From NCBI GenBank assembly GCA_050293885.1, contig JBNKNO010000016.1:1-57872 (forward strand): DNA of 57,872 nt, given 5' to 3'. Position numbers and translations under genes: made by a program. Below the pieces are notes generated by a model that was not told the origin of the DNA, searched no databases, and was given only the letters and a program-made list of their open reading frames with translations. This stretch comes from Nitrogeniibacter sp050293885. GTDB taxonomy: Bacteria > Pseudomonadota > Gammaproteobacteria > Burkholderiales > Rhodocyclaceae. Shown piece after piece: positions 28,537 through 37,633 of this stretch. Position 1 is the stretch's first letter; every line of letters begins with the position of its first letter.

Positions 28537-29139
28537 ATGACCACACTCGTGACGCTTCCGCTCTTTCCGCTCCAGACCGTTCTCTTCCCGCACGGCAGAC
28601 TCGCGCTCAAGGTGTTCGAGGCGCGCTACATCGACATGGTCAGCGCCTGTCTGCGCGACGGCAGCACGTTCGGCGTGTGCCTGATTGCGGCGGGCAGCGA
28701 AGTCGGCGAAGCCGCCATCCCGCATACCATCGGCACCGAGGCGAATATCGTGTCGGCCGACGTCGATACGCCGGGCATGATCAACATCGTGGTGTCTGGC
28801 GAGCGCCGTTTCCGCCTGCACGACCACACGGTCGACAAGGGGCAGCAGCTGGTGGGCGAGGTCGAATGGCTGCCGCCCATCGCGCACCAGCCGGTGCCCG
28901 ATGCGCAGGCCAATCTCATCCCGCTACTCGAACGCATCGTCACCGACATGGGCGATCGCATTGCCACGCCCTACCGCTTTGATGACGCCGAGTGGGTGGG
29001 CGCGCGCTACGCCGAGGTGCTGCCCATCCAGGCGCTGGCCAAGCAGAAACTGCTCGAACTCGACGACGTCGTCAGCCGCCTCGAAATCGTGCAGCAGTAT
29101 CTGGATCAGCGCGGCTTGCTTGTGCCGCCGGTGGCCTGA
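28537..29139 (+). CDS. LON peptidase substrate-binding domain protein
   Basis: A 200-residue protein made of a stand-alone LON N-terminal domain: LPLFPLQTVLFPHGRLALKV, FEARYIDMVSACLRDGSTFG, FRLHDHTVDKGQQLVGEVEW and a helical C-terminal end. It has no ATPase or protease domain. Such proteins are widespread in proteobacteria and their role is unknown; recognition of substrates or partner proteins is suggested by the domain. It begins about 110 bases after the transporter operon and its last 34 bases overlap the convergent mutY gene. Confidence 0.88.
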   Translation: MTTLVTLPLFPLQTVLFPHGRLALKVFEARYIDMVSACLRDGSTFGVCLIAAGSEVGEAAIPHTIGTEANIVSADVDTPGMINIVVSGERRFRLHDHTVDKGQQLVGEVEWLPPIAHQPVPDAQANLIPLLERIVTDMGDRIATPYRFDDAEWVGARYAEVLPIQALAKQKLLELDDVVSRLEIVQQYLDQRGLLVPPVA

Positions 29140-30167
29140 AGCGCTTCCAGGATTTTCCTGATCGGCGCGGGCAGGCCGAGCTCATTCAGGGTGTTGAGTG
29201 GGTGTACCGACTGCGCGGCATCGAGGGTGATATCGTCGATCGCCGCCACCGCAACCCGAATCGGTTGAATGTCGAGGGTGAAATGGGTGAAGGTGTGTCG
29301 TAGCGGCGGTAGCGTGTCGAGGGCGGCACTTTGGCCAGTGGCGTGCGCTTCCCACCAGTCTTCCGGCCGTGTATCGGCGTCTATCTCCGGCAAGCTCAAC
29401 AGTCCGCCCCAGATGCCGCTTGAGGGGCGCTTCAGCAACAGCACGGATCGGCCGTCGGTCACCACCGCCAGTGTCGCTGATCGCCGGGGCGTAGGTTTGC
29501 GCGGCTTGGGCGAGGGCAGCGAATCGCAACGATCCTCGGCAAACGCCACGCACATGTCGCGCATCGGGCAGCGCTCGCATCTAGGCGTGCCGCGCACGCA
29601 GATCGTGGCGCCCAGATCCATCTGCGCCTGAATGTAGGTGTCGTTTTCCTTGGCTGGCAGCAGCGATTCGGCCAGTGCCCACAACTGCTTCTCGACTGCT
29701 GCCTGGCCGGGAAAGCCGTCGATGCCGAACACCCGGCACAGCACCCGTTTGACGTTTCCGTCCAGGATCGCCGCGCGCCTGCCAAAAGCGAATACCGCAA
29801 TCGCGGCCGCGGTCGAGCGCCCGATGCCGGGGAGGGTGGCGATGCGTTCGGCCGTGTCAGGGAAGCGGCCGTCGTGGTCGGCCGTGATCTGTTTCGCGCA
29901 GGCGTGCAGGTTGCGCGCTCGCGCGTAGTAGCCCAAGCCGCTCCACACGCTCATCACGTCGTCCACCGGCGCCCCCGCAAGCGTGGCCAGATCGGGAAAG
30001 CGCGCCAGAAAACGGGCGTAGTAGGGAATCACCGTCTCCACTTGGGTCTGCTGCAGCATGATCTCGGACAGCCAGATGCGGTAGGGGTCGCGCGTGTTCT
30101 GCCACGGCAGGTCATGTCGCCCATGCTGGTGGTGCCAGTAAATCAGACGGTCGGCAAATGCGCTCAT
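29106..30167 (-). CDS. mutY: A/G-specific adenine glycosylase MutY
   Basis: A 353-residue base-excision repair enzyme that removes adenine opposite 8-oxoguanine. Visible are the catalytic glutamate region WLSEIMLQQTQVETVIPYY, the helix-hairpin-helix LPGIGRSTAAAIAVFAFG with Asp in ILDGNVKRVL, a 4Fe-4S cluster motif C-X6-C-X2-C-X5-C (CVRGTPRCERCPMRDMC), and a C-terminal NUDIX-like domain with LLLKRPSSGIWGGLLSLPE that recognises 8-oxoG. Length is normal. It overlaps the LON-domain gene by 34 bases at the 3' ends. Confidence 0.96.
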   Translation of the reverse strand: MSAFADRLIYWHHQHGRHDLPWQNTRDPYRIWLSEIMLQQTQVETVIPYYARFLARFPDLATLAGAPVDDVMSVWSGLGYYARARNLHACAKQITADHDGRFPDTAERIATLPGIGRSTAAAIAVFAFGRRAAILDGNVKRVLCRVFGIDGFPGQAAVEKQLWALAESLLPAKENDTYIQAQMDLGATICVRGTPRCERCPMRDMCVAFAEDRCDSLPSPKPRKPTPRRSATLAVVTDGRSVLLLKRPSSGIWGGLLSLPEIDADTRPEDWWEAHATGQSAALDTLPPLRHTFTHFTLDIQPIRVAVAAIDDITLDAAQSVHPLNTLNELGLPAPIRKILEALQATGGTSKPR

Positions 30168-30325
30168 TGCAAGGCGTTTCGGGGGCGGAAAGATAGCGGA
30201 TGTTACCTGTTCGGCCTGTGCAATGTGTGCTTACACACCGCAGTACCCGCTTGGTGCCAAAGCGATATATTAGAAATTGCTTATGAATGGTCCGGGCCGC
30301 TGCCCGGCAACTTGAGGAGAGCATC

Positions 30326-30655
30326 ATGAAACCGATTCGGATTGTTTCCATACTGGCTGCCACGGCAATGATTGTCGGCGCGGGCAGCGTGTTCGCCGCA
30401 GGTGGTGGCGGCGGGGGCGGTGGCGGTATGGGGGGCGGCATGAGCGGCGGGATGGGCGCCGGAAAGGGCCCGGGCGTGAAGTCTCGCGTGGAAAAGCGGA
30501 TCGAATCGAAGGACCAGACGCGCACCGAAACCCAGACGCGCGAGCGTGTGCGCGATGGCAGCGGAGAGTCGGAGCAGAATCAGGTTCAGAACCGCAATCG
30601 GACGCAGACCCAGACTCAGACCGAAACGAAGACCCGGCCGGGCGGCGCCGAGTAA
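30326..30655 (+). CDS. Small secreted Gly-rich protein with charged Thr/Gln/Arg tail
   Basis: A 109-residue protein with GAGGAGAG upstream of ATG 30326 and a clear signal peptide (MKPIRIVSILAATAMIVGAG, SVFAAG). The mature part starts with nine glycines and a GMGGGMSGGMGAGKG tract, then a highly charged segment KSRVEKRIESKDQTRTETQT, and ends in repeated Q-N-R-T dipeptides (QVQNRNRTQTQTQTETKTR). There are no cysteines. I recognise no family. Codon use looks like the neighbours. Between mutY (divergent) and a flavin reductase it has no obvious partner. It is likely a periplasmic or surface protein, possibly disordered. A weak GC hairpin at 30670-30697 follows. Confidence 0.7.
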   Translation: MKPIRIVSILAATAMIVGAGSVFAAGGGGGGGGGMGGGMSGGMGAGKGPGVKSRVEKRIESKDQTRTETQTRERVRDGSGESEQNQVQNRNRTQTQTQTETKTRPGGAE

Positions 30656-30879
30656 AGGGCGAGCGCGGGGCCTGCGGCGGTTGCCTCCGTCGCAGGCGGG
30701 TTTGCCGGCGCCGTCGTTTGCATCTCGATATTCGTGTCGGCTTGCCGTGGGTAGGCGCGATGGCGGATCGTCGTTGGGCGAGGGCCGTCCGGGTTTGCCG
30801 GCGTGGCACAACGTGTGGAGTCGACGTGTGCAGGCTGGGCGGTGATAATGCGGGGCCTACCATCGCCCCCGACACCGCA

Positions 30880-31368
30880 ATGACTGTCAGCCCCGACAAC
30901 CCCCAGCGCGCGCTGCGCGACAGCTTGGGCATGTTTGCCACCGGCATTACCGTGGTGACCGCGCGCGCGCCCGATGGCACGCTGGCGGGCTTGACCGTCA
31001 ATTCCTTCAATGCGGTGTCGCTCGATCCGCCGCTCATTGTCTGGTCGCTGGCCTCGCACTTGTCGAGCGTCAGTGTGTTTGCCGATTGCGAGTACTACGC
31101 GATCAACGTGCTCGCCGAGGATCAGCAACACCTGTCGCAGCGTTTTGCCACGCGTGACATCGACAAGTTTGCGGGATTGGAGTGTCGCGACGGTTTCGGC
31201 GGCGCGCCCCTGCTCGACGGATGTTGCGCATGGTTCGAATGTCGCAACACCACGCGCCACGATGGCGGCGACCATCTGCTGTTTGTGAGTGAAGTGGTGC
31301 GTCACACGCACGAGGCGAAGCCACCGCTGGTCTATTTCAGCGGTCGTTACCGAACGCTGGCGCCCTGA
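30880..31368 (+). CDS. Flavin reductase family protein
   Basis: A 162-residue protein of the FMN-binding split-barrel flavin reductase-like domain: LGMFATGITVVTARAPDG, GLTVNSFNAVSLDPPLIVWS, FAVNVL-type segment (YYAINVLAEDQQHLSQRFA) and a C-terminal PLVYFSGRYRTL. It supplies reduced flavin to a partner monooxygenase or reduces flavin with NAD(P)H. ATG 30880 is the natural start by alignment with the family. Its 3' end overlaps a convergent AraC-type regulator by 22 bases. No partner oxygenase is adjacent. Confidence 0.9.
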   Translation: MTVSPDNPQRALRDSLGMFATGITVVTARAPDGTLAGLTVNSFNAVSLDPPLIVWSLASHLSSVSVFADCEYYAINVLAEDQQHLSQRFATRDIDKFAGLECRDGFGGAPLLDGCCAWFECRNTTRHDGGDHLLFVSEVVRHTHEAKPPLVYFSGRYRTLAP

Positions 31369-32258
31369 CGGCGCCGCGCTTCACCCGGGCCATAGCCCAT
31401 GACGCGCTTGAACGCGCGCGCAAACGCCGCCTCTGAGCGATAGCCGCATCGTTCGGCCACATCGGGCACGCATGCCCCCGCGGTTTTGAGCAGACGCCGC
31501 GCCTGCTGCATGCGCCATTCGGTCAGCACGTCGATCGGGCCGCGACCGACGACTTCGTGAAAACACTGGGCAAATCCCGAGCGCGACAGGTGCGCCCGTT
31601 TCGCCAGCTCGGCCACGGTCCAGTGGCGCTCCGGTGCTTGCAGCATGGCCTCGAGCGCGGGGCTCAGTCGCGGATCGGCGAGTGCGGCGCCGAGCCCGTG
31701 CGCCTGCGGCGCGTGGCGTTCCAGCGCGGTGCGCAAGACGTACATGAGCAGCGTTTCCGCCAGTCGCAGGAGCACCGGGTCGTCGTTCGCCGTGTTGCGC
31801 GCGGCCTCGCTGAACAGCAGGCGTGTCAGTTCGCCCAGTGGCGCATTGGTGGCCGGCACGACGAGTACCTCCGGCAGTGCGCCATGCAGCAGTCGACGGG
31901 ACGAGGCATCGATGTCGATGAAGCCACAGACCAAGGCAATGTCGGCCGCGCGCCGGGTGTCGGTGCTTGCCGTGGTGATGCCAAAGCGCGGTTCGGCGTC
32001 GGGCAGGTGGGTCAGCACGTGGGCGCTGTCCCACGGCAGCACCACAATGTGTCCGGGGGGAATGGCCTGCGGTGCGCGCTCGGGCAGATGCAGCCAGGTG
32101 GTCGACTTGTCGGTGATGTGGAAGGTCATCCGGCCACTGCCGGAGGTGTCGAGATTCCAGGGCGCGCAGAGCGCACCGCGAAGAGAGACCTCGACTTCCG
32201 GCATGAGCCGGCGAAGCAGGGTGGCAATGAAGCCGGGCGGCGCGGTTGTCGTTGTCAT
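31347..32258 (-). CDS. AraC family transcriptional regulator (cupin_6 type)
   Basis: A 303-residue regulator. The N-terminal half is a cupin-like sensor domain (EVEVSLRGALCAPWNLDTSG, MTFHITDKSTTWLHL, GHIVVLPWDSAHVL) of the AraC_binding_2/cupin_6 type. The C-terminal AraC DNA-binding domain has WTVAELAKRAHLSRSGFAQC and PDVAERCGYRSEAAFARAFK, then RVMGYGPGEARRRQ. It probably reads a small-molecule signal and controls a gene nearby, perhaps itself or the flavin reductase. Its 3' end overlaps that gene. Confidence 0.9.
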   Translation of the reverse strand: MTTTTAPPGFIATLLRRLMPEVEVSLRGALCAPWNLDTSGSGRMTFHITDKSTTWLHLPERAPQAIPPGHIVVLPWDSAHVLTHLPDAEPRFGITTASTDTRRAADIALVCGFIDIDASSRRLLHGALPEVLVVPATNAPLGELTRLLFSEAARNTANDDPVLLRLAETLLMYVLRTALERHAPQAHGLGAALADPRLSPALEAMLQAPERHWTVAELAKRAHLSRSGFAQCFHEVVGRGPIDVLTEWRMQQARRLLKTAGACVPDVAERCGYRSEAAFARAFKRVMGYGPGEARRRQGASVR

Positions 32259-32330
32259 CGGCAGGTTTCCGGGCTGGGCGACGACGTGTCGCGATGCCCA
32301 GAAGACCGGCCGATACGCGCTGCGCTTACA

Positions 32331-33125
32331 TCACGATGTCGATTTCTTGCGCCGGCGCGTCATCGCGGCAATACCCAGGCCACCGGCCAGCAAGGCCAGC
32401 GTGGCGGGTTCCGGCACTTGCCGGATCGAGATGCGTGCGATCTGGTAGCCCGGTGCGGTGAAGTCCGCGTTGGGGAAGGCGGTGAGGATGTTGCCACCGA
32501 GGTTGAAGCCGCCATGCAGCGCGACCACGCCGCCTTCCGGCATGCCGGTGTCGGCCACGGTCTGGCCCAGCACCGGGGTATCCGCAGGCGCCTCGGTGTT
32601 CACCTCGGTGCCGGCATCCCAGATCTGGCTGCCGAGGATGACGACGCTTTGCGCATTGACGCTGCCGCCGCTGACGACGTGATACGCGGTGGGGTTGTCG
32701 TTGGCGAAGAAGGCGTCGTTGCTGGGCAGCAGCATGGCGGCAAAGCTCAGATAGAGGTCGGTCGCCCCCGGCGCGAGGTTGAGCACGATCTCACCGCTGC
32801 CGCCCGGGCCGAAGATGGGCGGTGAGCCCGGGCCGATGCCTGGTCCGAAGATCACGCCTTGCATACCGCTGGAAAAGAGCGTGCTCAGGGGTCCCGGGTT
32901 GCCATCCTCGGCCAGCCGTTCGACCTCCATGCTCGCGGCGCTGCCGGCGTCGAACAGGTCGAAGCTACCGTCATGCAGACCGACCCACAGCGGCGTAAAC
33001 AACGTGCCGCCGGTCGGGGCAAGGTTCTCGATGGTGATCTTCAGCGCAACCGCGTGAGCCGCCGGTGCACTTGTCAGCAGGCCGCCGGCCAGCGCAAGCG
33101 TGGCGGCCAGAAGGGGTTTGTTCAT
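32331..33125 (-). CDS. PEP-CTERM sorted spondin-domain protein
   Basis: A 264-residue secreted protein. GGAG lies nine bases before the ATG at 33125. A signal peptide (MNKPLLAATLALAGGLLTSA) is followed by a spondin_N-like domain (ALKITIENLAPTGGTLFTPL, VGLHDGSFDLFDAGSAAS). The C-terminus is a PEP-CTERM anchor: VPEPATLALLAGGLGIAAMT then RRRKKSTS. Such tails are recognised by an exosortase, encoded elsewhere, and the proteins are usually tied to extracellular polysaccharide and floc formation. Upstream lies a 19-base palindrome (33159-33177). Confidence 0.9.
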   Translation of the reverse strand: MNKPLLAATLALAGGLLTSAPAAHAVALKITIENLAPTGGTLFTPLWVGLHDGSFDLFDAGSAASMEVERLAEDGNPGPLSTLFSSGMQGVIFGPGIGPGSPPIFGPGGSGEIVLNLAPGATDLYLSFAAMLLPSNDAFFANDNPTAYHVVSGGSVNAQSVVILGSQIWDAGTEVNTEAPADTPVLGQTVADTGMPEGGVVALHGGFNLGGNILTAFPNADFTAPGYQIARISIRQVPEPATLALLAGGLGIAAMTRRRKKSTS

Positions 33126-33158
33126 GGGGTTTCTCCAATCGTGAGGGGCATCGCAAAT

Positions 33159-33177
33159 GTGCCAATCGGATTGGCAC
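33159..33177. promoter_or_regulatory. 19-base palindrome upstream of the PEP-CTERM gene
   Basis: GTGCCAATCGGATTGGCAC: two perfect 9-base arms around one central base, about 35 bases upstream of the PEP-CTERM start codon. It looks like a protein-binding operator. The right-reading TTGGCAC resembles a sigma-54 -24 element, but no GC follows at the correct distance, so that reading was dropped. Confidence 0.5.
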
Positions 33178-33272
33178 GCCGCGATTCCACGGTAGATCGG
33201 GCCCTGGCAAAACACCATGCGCATGCGTCCAGCATTTATGCCGGATCATCCAGAGTGGGGGGTACAAGGCGG

Positions 33273-33346
33273 TGGAGCGGGTGAAGGGAATCGAACCCTC
33301 GTATGCAGCTTGGGAAGCTGCCGTTCTACCATTGAACTACACCCGC
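33273..33346 (-). tRNA. tRNA-Gly (anticodon CCC)
   Basis: A 74-nt cloverleaf on the minus strand. Acceptor stem GCGGGTG pairs with CACCCGC, genomic CCA is present, the D-arm has TAGTTCAATGGTAGAA, the anticodon stem GCAGC/GCTGC encloses TTCCCAA (anticodon CCC), and the T-arm has GGGTTCGATTCCC. Confidence 0.96.
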
Positions 33347-33460
33347 ACGGTGCACAAAGCAGCCAATGCGTCGTGAACACGACAGCGCGGATTGTAGCTG
33401 TGTGGCGGCGTGTTTGGCAATTTGGGTGCGTGGTCAGCCGGCGGGTGGAGCGGGGCTGCG

Positions 33461-33469
33461 TGATACAAT
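33461..33469 (+). promoter_or_regulatory. Extended -10 promoter for thiSG
   Basis: TGATACAAT: a TGN extension and the -10 hexamer TACAAT (five of six consensus), 35 bases before the thiS start. No good -35 box is visible, as is common for extended -10 promoters. No TPP riboswitch motif is seen. Confidence 0.5.
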
Positions 33470-33503
33470 CGACGCCTGTTGAACGACCATTTTCCCGCCC
33501 CGC

Positions 33504-33713
33504 ATGTCTGCCATCACGCTCGTCATCAACGGTGAGACCGAAGCGCTGCACGCGCCGCTGACTGTGGCCGATCTGCTCGCGGTCAAGGGGCTGGCCGGCA
33601 AGCGGTTGGCGGTCGAGTGCAATGGCGACATCGTGCCGCGCGGTCGGCACGAGGCGACCGAGTTGCACGAAGGCGATCGCCTCGAAATCGTCGTCGCCGT
33701 CGGCGGCGGTTGA
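33504..33713 (+). CDS. thiS: Sulfur carrier protein ThiS
   Basis: A 69-residue beta-grasp protein with VINGETEALHAPLTVADLL, LAVECNGDIVPR and GDRLEIVVAVGGG at the C-terminus. The terminal glycines are adenylated and then carry thiocarboxylate sulfur for the thiazole ring of thiamine. The tail ends in three glycines rather than two. It is followed 36 bases later by thiG, its partner. The activating enzyme ThiF/MoeB is not in the window. Confidence 0.95.
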   Translation: MSAITLVINGETEALHAPLTVADLLAVKGLAGKRLAVECNGDIVPRGRHEATELHEGDRLEIVVAVGGG

Positions 33714-33749
33714 GCGCTCGGCCCTCCTTATTCTCTTGGGTGAACCTGA

Positions 33750-34535
<786 letters not shown>

Positions 34536-34608
34536 TCGCGGCTGCTTCTCACCTTCCGCGTGTCGCCCGCGTGCGCCACCGGCCGATTATTCATCCCGAC
34601 ATTTCATC

Positions 34609-35325
34609 ATGACCGATCCGCACGACACGCCTGAGCCGTCCGACGAAACCCCGCGCATGTCGCGCCGACCCATTCGCAGTTTCGTGTTGCGCCAGGGGCG
34701 GATGTCCGACGCGCAGACGCGCTTCCTGAACGCGAAGATGCCCGAGGTCGGCATCCCCTATGTGCAGGAACGCATCGACCTGAACGCGGTTTTTGGCCGC
34801 GCGGCGCCCAAGGTGGTCGAGATCGGCTTCGGCATGGGGGACGCAACTGCAAAAATTGCGCAGCATCTGCCCGGCACCGACTTTGTCGGCATTGAGGTGC
34901 ACGGGCCCGGCGTGGGCAATCTGTGCAAGCTCATCGATGGTGAAGGCATCGGCAACATCCGCATCATCCAGCATGACGCGATGGAGGTCATGGAGGACAT
35001 GATCGCGCCGGACAGCCTGGATGGCGTGCACGTGTTCTTCCCCGATCCGTGGCCGAAGAAGCGTCATCACAAGCGCCGCCTCATTCAGCCCGCGTTTGTC
35101 GCCTTGCTTGCCAGCCGGCTCAAGCCCGGTGGCTACTTGCACTGCGCGACCGATTGGGAGGAATATGCCGAGCAGATGCTGGAAGTGCTTGGCGATGAGC
35201 CGACGCTGACCAATACCGCCGACGACTATGCGCCGCGCCCCGAGTACCGCCCCCTGACCCGATTCGAAGCCCGCGGCCTGCGGCTCGGCCACGGGGTGTG
35301 GGATCTGGTGTTCCGGCGGTGCTGA
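34609..35325 (+). CDS. trmB: tRNA (guanine-N7-)-methyltransferase TrmB
   Basis: A 238-residue SAM-dependent methyltransferase that modifies G46 of tRNA. It shows the SAM-binding EIGFGMGDATAKIAQ, GIEVHGPGVGNLCKL, the strongly conserved FFPDPWPKKRHHKRRLIQP and HCATDWEEYAEQM, plus the C-terminal TRFEARGLRLGHGVWDL. The N-terminal 45 residues are less conserved. It sits after thiG and 33 bases before sppA, an arrangement seen in related betaproteobacteria. Confidence 0.96.
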   Translation: MTDPHDTPEPSDETPRMSRRPIRSFVLRQGRMSDAQTRFLNAKMPEVGIPYVQERIDLNAVFGRAAPKVVEIGFGMGDATAKIAQHLPGTDFVGIEVHGPGVGNLCKLIDGEGIGNIRIIQHDAMEVMEDMIAPDSLDGVHVFFPDPWPKKRHHKRRLIQPAFVALLASRLKPGGYLHCATDWEEYAEQMLEVLGDEPTLTNTADDYAPRPEYRPLTRFEARGLRLGHGVWDLVFRRC

Positions 35326-35358
35326 TCGACCAACCGACCCGATAAGGACTTCTGTCTC

Positions 35359-37161
35359 ATGTGGCGATTCCTCACCGCTCCGTTCCGTGCCCTGTGGATG
35401 ATTGTCGACGGCCTGCGGCGGATACTCGCCAACGTGCTGTTGCTGCTGGTGCTGGTGGCCGTGATTGCCGCCGTGTGGTTCGAGCGCGCGCCCAGCGTGC
35501 CAGACGGCTCGGCGCTGGTGATTGCGCCGGTGGGTCGCCTGGTGGAGGCGGCAACGCCGCCGTCGCCCAGCGATTTGCTGCAGGGCGGGCGCGGCGTGGC
35601 CGAAGTGGTGCTCGACGATGTGCTCACCGCCATTCGCCATGCGGGCACCGACGCACGCATCAGTGCGCTCATCATCGCGCCCGAGCGCCTGGGCCCGGCG
35701 CCGGCCAGCAAACTGGCGGCCATTCGCGATGCCATCATCGCCTTCAAGAAAAGCGGCAAGCCGGTGTATGCCCGTGCCGCGCGCTACAACCAGGCGCAGT
35801 ACTACCTGGCGAGCGTGGCCGACGAGGTGATGATGGCGCCGGACGGCTATGTGCTGGTGCAGGGTTTGGCGGCCTACAACACCTATTACAAGCGCGCGCT
35901 CGATACGCTCGGCGTGAAGGTGCATGTGTTTCGTGCGGGCAAGTACAAATCCTTCGTCGAGCCCTACACGCGCGAGGACATGTCGCCAGAAAATCGTGAG
36001 GTGACGCAGGGGCTGATCGACTCGATCTGGGCCAATCTCAAGTCCGATATCGCGTCTGTGCGCGAAGTGAACGAGTCGGCCATCGACGCCTATGTGGGCG
36101 ACTTCCGCAACCAGCTTGCCGCGGTCGGGGGGGATTCGGCGCAGATGGCCCGCAAGGCCGGATTGGTCGACACTTTGGCGGACGACAACGCCTGGGAGGT
36201 TTTCCTCGCCGAGAAGGTGGGCCGCGATGCGAAGGGCGATCTCAAACTGGCTGACATGCGTGGTTATCTGGCGGCGACGCGCAATTGGGCGCCGCAGCAG
36301 GGCGGGGGCATCGCGGTGGTGACCTTGCAGGGCGCCATCGTGGATGGCGATGGCCCGCCGGGCACCGTGGGCGGTGATTCGGTCGAGCGCATGTTGCGCA
36401 GCCTGCGGGACGATGCGCGCGTGCGCGCGGTGGTGCTGCGGATCGACAGCCCGGGCGGCAGTGCGTTTGCCTCGGAGCAGATTCGCGTGGCTGCCCAGGC
36501 GCTGCGCGATGCCGGCAAACCGGTCGTGGTGTCGATGAGTTCGGTCGCCGCATCGGGGGGTTACTGGATCGCGACCGGCGCCGACGAAATCTGGGCAACC
36601 CCCATGACCATCACCGGCTCGATCGGCGTCTTCGGTCTGTTTCCTGATCTCTCCGGGCCGATGGATCGCCTCGGGCTGAACGTGGATGGCGTGCGCACCG
36701 GGCCGCTGGCCGGGGCCATGGACCCGCGTCGGCCGCTCTCGGACGACGCCCGTGACGCCTTGCAGATGGGGGTCGAACACACCTACACCCGCTTTGTTCA
36801 GCGGGTGGCCAAGGCGCGCAAGCTGTCGATTGCCGATGTCGATGCGCTGGCGCAAGGCCGGGTGTGGACAGGCGCCGAAGCCAAGGCGCGTGGTCTGGTC
36901 GATTCGCTCGGCGGGCTCGAGCAGGCGGTGGCGGCAGCGGCGCGGCTGGCGGGTCTGAGCGACTACCACCGCATCGACACCACCGAACCTCTGCCGCTCA
37001 AACTGCAGATGCTGCGCGAATTGCTGCCCGCCGAGGCGAGCCTGCCGCGCAATGTCGTGGCTGGTTTGTGGCTGACGCGTTTGCAGGAAGATGCCCGCCA
37101 GTTGTTGAGCTGGAACGATCCGGCCAATCTCTACGCACACTGCCTGTGCCAGCCCCTCTAG
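35359..37161 (+). CDS. sppA: Signal peptide peptidase SppA (67K type)
   Basis: A 600-residue inner-membrane serine/lysine protease of the long, duplicated form. An N-terminal span (LANVLLLLVLVAVIAAVWFE) is followed by a first half with the catalytic lysine in GKYKSFVEPYTREDMSPEN and a second half with the nucleophile serine in SSVAASGGYWIATGADEIWA. LRIDSPGGSAFASEQI and MTITGSIGVFG are also conserved. It degrades cleaved signal peptides in the membrane. The small lipoprotein gene downstream begins 88 bases after its end. Confidence 0.95.
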   Translation: MWRFLTAPFRALWMIVDGLRRILANVLLLLVLVAVIAAVWFERAPSVPDGSALVIAPVGRLVEAATPPSPSDLLQGGRGVAEVVLDDVLTAIRHAGTDARISALIIAPERLGPAPASKLAAIRDAIIAFKKSGKPVYARAARYNQAQYYLASVADEVMMAPDGYVLVQGLAAYNTYYKRALDTLGVKVHVFRAGKYKSFVEPYTREDMSPENREVTQGLIDSIWANLKSDIASVREVNESAIDAYVGDFRNQLAAVGGDSAQMARKAGLVDTLADDNAWEVFLAEKVGRDAKGDLKLADMRGYLAATRNWAPQQGGGIAVVTLQGAIVDGDGPPGTVGGDSVERMLRSLRDDARVRAVVLRIDSPGGSAFASEQIRVAAQALRDAGKPVVVSMSSVAASGGYWIATGADEIWATPMTITGSIGVFGLFPDLSGPMDRLGLNVDGVRTGPLAGAMDPRRPLSDDARDALQMGVEHTYTRFVQRVAKARKLSIADVDALAQGRVWTGAEAKARGLVDSLGGLEQAVAAAARLAGLSDYHRIDTTEPLPLKLQMLRELLPAEASLPRNVVAGLWLTRLQEDARQLLSWNDPANLYAHCLCQPL

Positions 37162-37248
37162 GGCGTGAAGCGTTTTGTTGCAGATTCGTTACTTGGCGCC
37201 AGGCGAGGCCTGCTAGTGTTCGCGCATTACAACCTGCTTGGGGGAAAC

Positions 37249-37620
37249 ATGAAGCAACGATTGATACTCGCCAGCCTGCCGCTGTTGATGGCAGCCTGTT
37301 CGACCGTGCCGGAAACCTCCGTCGTCAGTGCGCCCTCGTCGGGCGAGCCGCAGCAGATGGAGTTCAAGCTTGCCAGCGGGCGCTACGACTGCAATGCCGG
37401 TGAAGTGGTCTACGTTCGCCGCGACCAGAAAGACAGCAACCGGGTGGATGTGCGCTGGAAGGGGCGCAAGGCGGCGCTCAAACGCAACCCGTCGGCCTCG
37501 GGTCTGCCGCGCTTCGAGAGTCCGCGCAGCGCGCTGGTGTGGATCGATCTGCCGTGGAAGAGCTATCTGCTCGATCAGAAATCGGGCAAACCGCTGGCCA
37601 GCGAGTGCGTGGCGAGCTAG
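37249..37620 (+). CDS. Small lipoprotein, MliC-like
   Basis: A 123-residue lipoprotein. ATG 37249 with GGGGGAAA upstream gives a signal peptide with lipobox MAACS at 14-18 (MKQRLILASLPLLMAAC). The mature part has one cysteine in SGRYDCNAGEVVYVRR and one near the end in ASECVAS, which could form a disulfide, and ASGLPRFESPRSALVWIDLP, reminiscent of the conserved loop of MliC/PliC lysozyme inhibitors. If so it protects peptidoglycan from host or environmental lysozyme. The family assignment is tentative. Confidence 0.6.
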   Translation: MKQRLILASLPLLMAACSTVPETSVVSAPSSGEPQQMEFKLASGRYDCNAGEVVYVRRDQKDSNRVDVRWKGRKAALKRNPSASGLPRFESPRSALVWIDLPWKSYLLDQKSGKPLASECVAS

Positions 37621-37633
37621 TAGGTTTACACCG

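Noticed and set aside
25295..28546. A 1083-residue open frame on the minus strand opposite the amino acid transporter operon
   Set aside because: It is rich in His, Gln, Arg and Asp, typical of the reverse complement of a high-GC coding strand, and the opposite strand has four clearly conserved genes.
33126..33180. A sigma-54 promoter before the PEP-CTERM gene (TTGGCAC)
   Set aside because: The GC of the -12 element is not at the required distance; the sequence is better explained as part of a palindrome.
33347..33503. A TPP riboswitch before thiS
   Set aside because: No CTGAGA-type THI-box sequence or matching helices are visible; only an extended -10 promoter.
34591..37140. An 849-residue minus-strand frame opposite trmB and sppA
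   Set aside because: Shadow frame with no recognisable motif; both plus-strand genes are highly conserved.
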